Assembly: GCA_016704275.1 (NCBI GenBank)
Contig: JADJAK010000002.1
Coordinates: forward strand, 739,065 to 803,064
Source of the DNA: Gemmatimonadota bacterium
GTDB taxonomy: Bacteria; Gemmatimonadota; Gemmatimonadetes; Gemmatimonadales; GWC2-71-9
Direction of reading: 5' to 3'
Length of the DNA: 64,000 nt
Below the pieces are notes generated by a model. It was not told the DNA's origin. It did no database searches and saw nothing but the letters and a program-made list of their open reading frames with translations. Shown here piece by piece: positions 58,520 through 64,000 of the stretch (the first letter of the stretch is position 1; every line of letters begins with the position of its first letter). Made by a program: the position numbers and the translations under genes.

Positions 58520-58819
58520 ATGGTGATGACGCTCGACCCCTATATCATCGACACCTTGATGGCCGACCTGGTCAGCCACGATCGTCAGCCGTCGGCCTTC
58601 CTCGTCTACCTGACCCTCACGCGGTGGGCCCATAGCCCGCATCGCCCGCAGATCGCGATGGCGCTGCAGGACATCGCCGAGTCGACGGGGTTGTCGAAGC
58701 GCACGGTGCAGTCGGCGATCGCCCATCTCGTCTACCGCCGCCTCCTGGCCGTCGACCGCGCGTCGCCCACGTCGGTCCCCATCTACACCGTGCTGCGTCC
58801 GTGGCGGCGGGGGGCGTAG
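58520..58819 (+). CDS. Small helix-turn-helix regulator
   Basis: 99 residues from ATG 58520 with GGAG 8 bases upstream (58526 is also possible). A winged helix-turn-helix is clear: ALQDIAESTGLSKRTVQSAI then AHLVYRRLLAVDRASPTSVP. The N-terminal half, ADLVSHDRQPSAFLVYLTLT, resembles replication-initiator or MarR-like wings. It probably binds the palindrome at 58483-58503. Confidence 0.75.
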   Translation: MVMTLDPYIIDTLMADLVSHDRQPSAFLVYLTLTRWAHSPHRPQIAMALQDIAESTGLSKRTVQSAIAHLVYRRLLAVDRASPTSVPIYTVLRPWRRGA

Positions 58820-58829
58820 TCCGCCCTCG

Positions 58830-59588
58830 CTACCCCTCCTCCTCCTCGCGCAACAAGTGCTGCCAGTAGCGCTCGGGATGCTCCAGCAGTCCCTTGGTGA
58901 TCTGATAGTGTGACGTCTCCTCGAGCGTCGTGGGGCTGATCGTCCCGTCGTCGAAGGAGAGCAGCGCGGCACCCGGGTAGGTCATCAGGATGGTCGAGTG
59001 CGTCGCGATCACGAACTGCGTCGCCCCACCCTGCGCCAGTCTCGCCATCTGCACCAGCAACGCCAGCTGCCGCTGCGGGGAGAGCGCCGCCTCGGGTTCG
59101 TCCATCAGGATCAGGCCCGGGGTCATCCACGACGAGAGCACCGACAGGAACGCCTCGCCGTGCGACCGCGTGTGCAGCGAGCGGCCGCCATAGCGCGCGA
59201 AGGGATCGCCCAGAAACTCGGGGTCCGCCTTCCGCTCCTCGAGCAGCGTCGCAAAGTGCGCCTGAAATTCCGCCCGAAAGAAGTAGGCATGCCGCGGCTT
59301 GGTCGCGAAGGACGCGCGGAGGAACGGCGCCAACTCGCTGCGACCCTGGGGCGTCCGCAAGTCGGCGAGCTCGTTGCGACCGCCGCCACCGGCCGGGAGC
59401 CCGCAGAGTTCCGCCAGCGCTTCGACCACCGTCGACTTCCCCGAGCCATTCTCGCCGATCAGGATGGTGACGGGAGCGTCGAACTGCAGGTCGAGGCTCC
59501 GGACAAACGGCAACGTTCCCGGAAACAGATCCGGTCGAAGCTCGGCGTCTGGGCGCAGGTAGGCGCGTCGGAGAAAGAGACCGCTCAC
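58830..59588 (-). CDS. AAA-family ATPase (COG3910-like)
   Basis: 252 residues: Walker A GENGSGKSTVVEAL, a charged middle with AYFFRAEFQ and GRSLHTRSHGEAFL signature region, Walker B LILMDEPEAALSP and H-loop ATHSTILMTYP. It is an isolated ATPase with no transporter domain. It overlaps the ABC ATPase gene by 4 bases. Role unknown. Confidence 0.85.
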   Translation of the reverse strand: MSGLFLRRAYLRPDAELRPDLFPGTLPFVRSLDLQFDAPVTILIGENGSGKSTVVEALAELCGLPAGGGGRNELADLRTPQGRSELAPFLRASFATKPRHAYFFRAEFQAHFATLLEERKADPEFLGDPFARYGGRSLHTRSHGEAFLSVLSSWMTPGLILMDEPEAALSPQRQLALLVQMARLAQGGATQFVIATHSTILMTYPGAALLSFDDGTISPTTLEETSHYQITKGLLEHPERYWQHLLREEEEG

Positions 59589-60367
59589 TCGGCGGCCCCG
59601 ACCCGCTCTGTCTCCGATGGACGCAAGGGCGGCACCATCGCTTCAAGCTCCGCCAGCAAATCACTCGCACGCCCCTCACCCAGATAGTCCTTGACCAGGC
59701 GCCAATCGGTCAGCGCCTGCTGCGGTGTCCCGAGTTCGTAGGTCGTGCCGTCGGTACACCAGACGACGGCGTCGACGCTCAGCACCAGGTCCGCCACCTC
59801 GTGCCCGGTGACGACGACCGCGCAGCCCTGCGCCGTGATCTCGCGCAACGCGGCCGCGATGATCTGGCGATCGACCGGATCGAGATGGCGATAAGGCTCA
59901 TCGGCCAGCAGGCAGTCCGGCCGCCGCACGAGGATCGTCGCCACTTCGGCGCGACGCCGCTCGCCGGTCGACAGCTCGCCACAGCGCGCATCGAGCAACG
60001 CCTCCAGCTGACACGTCTCGACCGCCGATCCATAGCCCGCGAGCCGGAACTGCGCGACCACGGCATCGAGATGCTGCCGCACCGTCCGACGCGGTGAGAG
60101 CAGGTCACGGTCCGGCAGGTAGCTGAAGCCATCGCGCGCCAGACGATGCCATCGCTGGCGCAGGGCCGCACGTCCCTTGTACGAGACGACGCCGCCATCC
60201 GGCGTGAGCTCCCCTGCGGCGATGCGCAGCAGCGTCGACTTGCCGCACCCGTTCCGACCGATCAGGTAGGTGAGTGTCCCAGCAGTCGCGCGCAGTGTCG
60301 CGGCGTTCAAGACGGCCCGCGTTCCGTAGGACTTGCGGATGCTGTCGGCGCGGAGGACCAGCGTCAT
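59585..60367 (-). CDS. ABC transporter-type ATPase
   Basis: 260 residues from MTLVLRADSIRKSYGTRAVL (ATG at 60367). Walker A GRNGCGKST, signature LSTGERRR, Walker B CLLADEPYRHLDP and H-loop VTGHEVADLV. It overlaps a small membrane protein gene upstream and the AAA ATPase downstream. The only candidate permease in the operon has about two helices, so the pair may not be a classical transporter. Confidence 0.85.
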   Translation of the reverse strand: MTLVLRADSIRKSYGTRAVLNAATLRATAGTLTYLIGRNGCGKSTLLRIAAGELTPDGGVVSYKGRAALRQRWHRLARDGFSYLPDRDLLSPRRTVRQHLDAVVAQFRLAGYGSAVETCQLEALLDARCGELSTGERRRAEVATILVRRPDCLLADEPYRHLDPVDRQIIAAALREITAQGCAVVVTGHEVADLVLSVDAVVWCTDGTTYELGTPQQALTDWRLVKDYLGEGRASDLLAELEAMVPPLRPSETERVGAAE

Positions 60368-60690
60368 GGGCGAGTCACCATCGCCACGATGGCCTCGCCG
60401 AGCACCGCCGGGACGGCACCGAGCACGCCGGTGGTCGCGGGCGACACGCCGAGGTTGGCGAAGAAGCGATGCTCGTTGAGTCGCCGCGACTCGAGGACCG
60501 CGAGCGCGCCGACGGTGACGATCAGCACGAACGCGGCGAGTGGAGTCAATCCGGAGACGGTCGGCGAGCCGCCGCCACCGAGGCCGACGACCAGCAGCAT
60601 CGCGCGCATCAGGAGCCAGAAGAGCGCGCCCCGCCCGAGCAGCATGCGCGTCAGGTGAGGCGCCGGGAATCGTGAGGCCAGTGCATGCAT
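60364..60690 (-). CDS. Small membrane protein of the ABC/AAA operon
   Basis: 108 residues. Hydrophobic segments (FWLLMRAMLLVVGLGGGG, LAAFVLIVTVGALAVL and VLGAVPAVLGEAIVA) are joined by an Arg/Asn-rich loop (ESRRLNEHRFFANLGV). It overlaps the ABC ATPase by 4 bases and follows the VOC gene by 3, so it is operonic. Family not recognised. Confidence 0.7.
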   Translation of the reverse strand: MHALASRFPAPHLTRMLLGRGALFWLLMRAMLLVVGLGGGGSPTVSGLTPLAAFVLIVTVGALAVLESRRLNEHRFFANLGVSPATTGVLGAVPAVLGEAIVAMVTRP

Positions 60691-60693
60691 CGG

Positions 60694-61113
60694 TCAGGCA
60701 CCCTCGCCGCGCTCGGCATGACCACGGCCCAACAAGTCCCACCGATTCCCTTCCAGATCGAGGAAGACGACCACCTTCCCGTACGACTCCTCGCGCGGTG
60801 CGCCCACGAACGTCACCCCGGCCGCGACCATCCGCTGATACGTCGCGTCGAAGTCGTCGACGCGCAGGAAGAAGCCGACCCGCCCGGCGAACTGCTGGCC
60901 AATGGCCGCTTCCTGGTGCGCCCCGTCGGCCCGCGCGAGGAGGATCCCCGTCTCGCCCCCGACCGGACGCACCACCACCCATCGCTTCGGCCGCCCGTCG
61001 TTCGTGAGCGAGGGCGTGTCCTCGACCAACTCGAACTGCAGGACGTTGACGAAGAAGTCGATCGCCGGGTCGTAGTCGCGGACCACGAGGGCGACGAGGG
61101 CGAGGTGGGACAT
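60694..61113 (-). CDS. VOC-family protein, first gene of the ABC/AAA operon
   Basis: 139 residues from MSHLALVALVVRDYDPAIDF (ATG at 61113). VOC modules are visible (FFVNVLQFELVEDTPSL, FFLRVDDFDATYQRMVAAGV, KVVVFLDLEGNRWDLLG). It resembles bleomycin-resistance/dioxygenase proteins. It is 3 bases before the membrane protein gene. Confidence 0.83.
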   Translation of the reverse strand: MSHLALVALVVRDYDPAIDFFVNVLQFELVEDTPSLTNDGRPKRWVVVRPVGGETGILLARADGAHQEAAIGQQFAGRVGFFLRVDDFDATYQRMVAAGVTFVGAPREESYGKVVVFLDLEGNRWDLLGRGHAERGEGA

Positions 61114-61168
61114 GGCGGGGCTCGGGTCAGGGGTGGAGGTGAAATGTATCGCGGGGAGGCCACGCAGG

Positions 61169-61273
61169 TTGTCATCCTGAGCGAAGCCGCAGCGGGCGCA
61201 GCCGAGGCCCCTGAGCGGCGCCCTCCCGCGCGCTCGGGGCTCCTGCAGCCTCAGGCTCGCTCCAGGATGACAA
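61169..61273. repeat. Palindromic intergenic element, copy 7 (divergent)
   Basis: It begins TTGTCATCCTGAGCG and ends CAGGATGACAA, but the inner AAGGACCTCT arms are replaced by a CCTGAGCGGCG/CGCGCTCGGGGCTCC core. It is the most divergent copy and lies upstream of the VOC-ABC operon. Confidence 0.75.
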
Positions 61274-61306
61274 GCTCTTGGCAACCGCCGCGCCCAGCGC
61301 CGCGTG

Positions 61307-61912
61307 CTACCGCCGCTTGATGCGCAACGCCCCGAGTAGCATGACCTCGTTCCGCACCGAGCTGCGGCCGCCGGCGATCAGCGGCGTGAAGTTGGTGAGG
61401 TAGTCGCGCACTTCGAGGCGCACCCCGACTCGGCCAATATCCAGCTCCCCACCGGCCGCGACGTAGCCCCCAAGCGTGGTGGTTTCGTCGACGGCGAGGT
61501 GGCGATGGTTGTAGTAGCGCACCCCGGAACCCAGCCCCACCAGCGGCGTGAAGGAGAAGGTCTTGCTGAGCTGTCGGGTCGAGGCGGTGGCCTCGAGACC
61601 GAGATCGGCGCTGAAGATGTCAAGCTTGGTCGCGTCGACGGTGGCGAGGTCGCGGCTCCGGGCCCAACCGAAGGTCCCGACGACGGCCAAGGTCGGCGCG
61701 AGGGTCCGCGACAGTTGGGCCGCGAGGACCGGCGCCCGCTTGAGGGCATCACGCTGCGCGCCAGTCGGGACGAGCGAGCCGTTGGCGAGCCGGAACTGCC
61801 AGCGCGGGACGGGCGCCTGCGCGCGGGCGGGGGTAGCGGCGGCGCTCAGGAGGAGGGCGCCCAGCAGGGCGCGGCGGGCGGCAGGCGACGAACGCAGGGG
61901 GGACGCGGTCAT
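61307..61912 (-). CDS. Secreted outer-membrane beta-barrel-like protein
   Basis: 201 residues from MTASPLRSSPAARRALLG (ATG at 61912). A signal peptide is cleaved near TPARAQ. Alternating amphipathic strands (APTLAVVGTFGWARSRD, ADLGLEATAS, GVRYYNHRHLAVDETT, GGYVAAGGELDIGRVGVRLEV) fit a small beta-barrel. It is divergent from the tetR gene at 62045. No catalytic motif. Confidence 0.7.
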   Translation of the reverse strand: MTASPLRSSPAARRALLGALLLSAAATPARAQAPVPRWQFRLANGSLVPTGAQRDALKRAPVLAAQLSRTLAPTLAVVGTFGWARSRDLATVDATKLDIFSADLGLEATASTRQLSKTFSFTPLVGLGSGVRYYNHRHLAVDETTTLGGYVAAGGELDIGRVGVRLEVRDYLTNFTPLIAGGRSSVRNEVMLLGALRIKRR

Positions 61913-61984
61913 GGGTCGATCCTCGGGTCGGGCGTGGTGCCGGGCGGGGGCGAGCGGCGCTCGCATTCCGGGCCGACGGTTATT

Positions 61985-62001
61985 AGTATACGTCGTATAC
62001 T
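61985..62001. promoter_or_regulatory. Perfect palindrome, probable TetR operator
   Basis: 17-bp perfect inverted repeat AGTATACG-T-CGTATACT in an AT-rich island between the divergent beta-barrel and TetR genes. It is 44 bases before the tetR ATG at 62045. Such sites bind TetR dimers. Confidence 0.75.
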
Positions 62002-62044
62002 ATTGCTGTGTATGTTATAAACAGTTTAGGGTTTGTCAACCCCT

Positions 62045-62929
62045 ATGGCGGCGGGAGCTATGGCACGGAAGGCAGCGGCGAGCGGGAGCCGCCGGAAGCA
62101 GAGCAGCGGCGCGACGCCCGGCATCGGTCGGGAGCTGACGCACGACGCGTTGATGCAGGCCGCGAGCGCTCCCGACCCGGAGTTGCAGCGGCGCAGCGAG
62201 TTGCTGTGGGAGGCGCGCTCGGTCCCCGGCCGAGGGCCGAAGCCATCGATCACGGCCGACGACGTGGTGCAGGCCGCCATCGACATCGCCGACGCCGATG
62301 GGCTCAGCGCCGTGACGATGCAGGCGGTGGCGCAGCAGCTCGGCGTCACCGCGATGGCGCTGTACCGCTACTTCCCGAGCAAGGACGCGCTCATCGACGC
62401 GCTGGTCGCCGCGGGGATGGGACAGCCGCCGGCGCCGAACGGACCGCAGGTCGGGTGGCGCGCCGAGGTGGCGGCGTGGGCGCACGCCAAGCGGGAGATG
62501 CTCTGCAGTCGACCCTGGCTGGCGGAGCTGCCATTCGTCGCGGCGCCGCATGGCCCGAACTGGATGGCTTGGCTGGAAGCGGTCGCCCGGCCGCTGTCAC
62601 GCACGGCGCTGACGCCGGCGGATGTCGGGCAGATGATCAGCGTGATCGACGGCTACACGCGCGGCGCGGCGGATACCTCGATCTCGCTGGCGCGCGCCCG
62701 GGCACGCGGCATCTCCGAGCGGCAGTGGGGGGCGGCAGTTGGTGCGGACCTGGGCCGTGCCATCGGCGACCCGCGCTTCCCGGCCTTCGCCGCGATCCTC
62801 ACCGCGCCGCCCGAAGAGCACGGGCGGACCATGGAGGAGTCATTTGATTTCGGGTTGCAGCGGGTGCTCGATGGCATCGAGAAATACGTGAGGCAGGTGA
62901 CGCGGCAGGCAGAACGGCTGTCATCCTGA
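62045..62929 (+). CDS. TetR/AcrR-family regulator
   Basis: About 294 residues (ATG at 62045; 62060 is an alternative). A basic N-terminal extension of about 60 residues precedes the helix-turn-helix (TADDVVQAAIDIADADGLSA, then QQLGVTAMALYRYFPSKDAL). The C-terminal domain fits the TetR_C group. The stop codon TGA lies inside palindromic element copy 8. It probably binds 61985-62001. Confidence 0.85.
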   Translation: MAAGAMARKAAASGSRRKQSSGATPGIGRELTHDALMQAASAPDPELQRRSELLWEARSVPGRGPKPSITADDVVQAAIDIADADGLSAVTMQAVAQQLGVTAMALYRYFPSKDALIDALVAAGMGQPPAPNGPQVGWRAEVAAWAHAKREMLCSRPWLAELPFVAAPHGPNWMAWLEAVARPLSRTALTPADVGQMISVIDGYTRGAADTSISLARARARGISERQWGAAVGADLGRAIGDPRFPAFAAILTAPPEEHGRTMEESFDFGLQRVLDGIEKYVRQVTRQAERLSS

Positions 62930-63034
62930 GCGGAGCCCGCGCAGCGGGCGCAGTCGAAGGACCTCTCTCCCTGCGCACCGGAAAGAGGTCCTTCGACTAC
63001 GCAGCCCTACGGGCTGCTCCGCTCAGGATGACAA
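62920..63034. repeat. Palindromic intergenic element, copy 8
   Basis: Starts GTCATCCTGAGCG and ends CGCTCAGGATGACAA with AAGGACCTCT/AGAGGTCCTT inner arms. The tetR stop codon (62927-62929) is inside it, so the element landed in or defines the gene's 3' end. Confidence 0.9.
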
Positions 63035-63053
63035 TCGTGGGGCGACCTCCCCC

Positions 63054-63461
63054 TCACTGCCCCTGCTCGACATGCCGCTTGAAGTTGTCGAGGATCGCCT
63101 GCCACCCCGCCCGCTGCATCTCCTCCGGGTGCGTGGTCTCGGCGTCGAAGGTCTCGCGAACGATGACGCCATCGGCCGCCGTCTCGAACTCGACCTGCAT
63201 GGTGCGGTCGCCGAACGCCGACTCGATCAGCTTGTGCGGCTCCACCTTCGTGTACGTCCCCGCGAAGTCGAAGCCCACGCTGCCGTCCTTGGCCTCCATC
63301 CGCGACGAAAACTCGCCGCCAGCGCGGAGGTCGACCGTGGCGGTGGTGGTGTGCCAGTCGTCGGAGGCGGCGTTCCACTGGACGATGTCGGCGGGGGTGG
63401 TCCAGGCGCGCCAGACGGCGTCGATGGGGGCGTGGACGACGGTTTCGACGGTGATCTTCAT
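63054..63461 (-). CDS. SRPBCC/AHSA1-family protein
   Basis: 135 residues: MKITVETVVHAPIDAVWRAW then TTPADIVQWNAASDDWH opens the START-like fold, followed by GTYTKVEPHKLIESAFG and the closing helix GWQAILDNFKRHVEQ. This is the AHSA1-like branch of SRPBCC, a hydrophobic ligand cavity. Role unknown. Confidence 0.88.
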   Translation of the reverse strand: MKITVETVVHAPIDAVWRAWTTPADIVQWNAASDDWHTTTATVDLRAGGEFSSRMEAKDGSVGFDFAGTYTKVEPHKLIESAFGDRTMQVEFETAADGVIVRETFDAETTHPEEMQRAGWQAILDNFKRHVEQGQ

Positions 63462-63518
63462 GCGGGGCCTCGGGTCAGGGGGTTGGAGAGTTGCGGGAAA
63501 TTTAGCGCGGGGCGCGGC

Positions 63519-63568
63519 GTGCGGGGCTCAGGGGGGCTGAGCTTGGTCGAGGGGAAGCCGTCAACCGT
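63519..63568. repeat. 50-bp dispersed repeat, copy 2
   Basis: Matches 31109-31158 with one mismatch (GCTTGGTCGA versus GCTCGGTCGA). It ends at the stop of the MOSC gene. Confidence 0.85.
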
Positions 63569-63991
63569 TCACCGCCGCGCATCGACATGCGCGGCTGAAA
63601 ACGCCGCATCCTCCCATTCCACCGCATCACCCACCCTGACGACGCCCCCCTCCTCCAGCTGCGCGAAGACGCCGCCGCGCCAGCGCGGGGTGAGCGCCGC
63701 CTGCAGGCCGAGCGACGCCTCGTCCATCCGCTCGCACGGCGTGAGTTCGCCGCCGATGATCAGTCGGCAACTGCCGATGCGCAGGACCTTGCCGCGCGTG
63801 TCGTAGAGGTCGAGGCCGGAGACGAGGATGTTGGCGCGGCGCATCGCGGGATCGACCGCGGCGCCGAGCTCGCTCGTCGCGGCATCCCACGCCTCGCGGG
63901 AGAGGATGGTGACCTGGCGGCGTTTGCTGCGCCCCACGCTCCCGGCCATTCCCTGATTCGGCACCAGCGTGGCTTCGGCCTGCGGGTCCAT
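63569..63991 (-). CDS. MOSC-domain protein, N-terminus may lie outside the window
   Basis: 140 codons. SKRRQVTILSREAWDAATSE, then RRANILVSGLDLYDTRGKVL and LTPCERMDEASLGLQ carry the MOSC fold with its conserved Cys. These beta-strand domains occur in molybdenum-cofactor sulfurases and YiiM-like proteins. The GTG/ATG start here is uncertain: MOSC proteins usually have 20-30 residues before this point and the frame remains open to the window edge. Confidence 0.75.
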   Translation of the reverse strand: MDPQAEATLVPNQGMAGSVGRSKRRQVTILSREAWDAATSELGAAVDPAMRRANILVSGLDLYDTRGKVLRIGSCRLIIGGELTPCERMDEASLGLQAALTPRWRGGVFAQLEEGGVVRVGDAVEWEDAAFSAAHVDARR

Positions 63992-64000
63992 CGGCCCGCG

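Noticed and set aside
57934..58972. Extension of the DUF1428 frame into a 470-residue protein
   Set aside because: DUF1428 starts at 57934 with a clear ribosome site; the upstream codons are the shadow of the VOC and HTH genes.

Overview
The window is high-GC (about two thirds G+C) chromosomal DNA, apparently from a Gemmatimonadota bacterium or a close relative. I infer this from a clade II (Sec-exported) nosZ cluster, an expansion of secreted 6-bladed beta-propeller proteins sharing a G-E-G-P-G-E-F signature, and many short lipoproteins. It also has intergenic DNA full of a TTGTCATCCTGAGCG-type palindromic element and 7-bp tandem repeats. No rRNA, tRNA or CRISPR array was seen. Five genes contain single-base frameshifts, some at homopolymers (27.6, 33.3, 36.7, 38.1/38.4 and possibly 23.4 kb), so residual assembly indels are a real possibility beside true gene decay.

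Layout. 0-3 kb: a truncated secreted protein, a secretin-N-like lipoprotein, and an anti-sigma/ECF sigma pair. 2.9-9.2 kb (minus strand): a nitrous-oxide respiration operon nosZ-orf-nosL-nosD-nosF-nosY-cupredoxin. 9.5-12.2 kb: a cupin/two short heme-copper-oxidase-like proteins operon, a Crp/Fnr regulator and a DUF2249 gene. nosZ, the cupin operon and the DUF2249 gene each carry a GTGAC-N4-GTCAC site. 12.2-18.9 kb: a seven-gene YbhGFSR-like tripartite ABC exporter operon with TetR autoregulator and a perfect operator. 19-29 kb: a metallo-beta-lactamase-fold protein, a hybrid histidine kinase, a VIT transporter, a metallophosphoesterase, a NagB-PIG-L fusion, a frameshifted TonB-dependent receptor and a methyltransferase.

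29-44 kb: an accessory stretch of secreted beta-propellers, two paralogous TonB-C-like proteins, a RelE/XRE toxin-antitoxin pair and a DUF4160/DUF2442 pair. It ends in an unusual cluster: an 8-cysteine secreted peptide, a large secreted protein, a propeller and a DsbA-like thioredoxin-fold protein. 45-52 kb: a defence-like island of lower GC with a DNA methyltransferase C-terminal remnant, a Swt1-type HEPN protein, a DUF5343 protein, an OLD-family nuclease, and an IS3 element that truncates a membrane gene. 52-64 kb: ordinary small genes (VOC, GNAT, DUF1428, SRPBCC, MOSC), a four-gene ABC/AAA operon, and two regulators each behind a perfect palindrome. The best candidates for undescribed biology are the cysteine-rich peptide/DsbA cluster (40.7-44.9 kb), the HEPN-DUF5343-OLD unit (45.9-49.2 kb) and the self-consistent nos regulon (9.2-11.7 kb).
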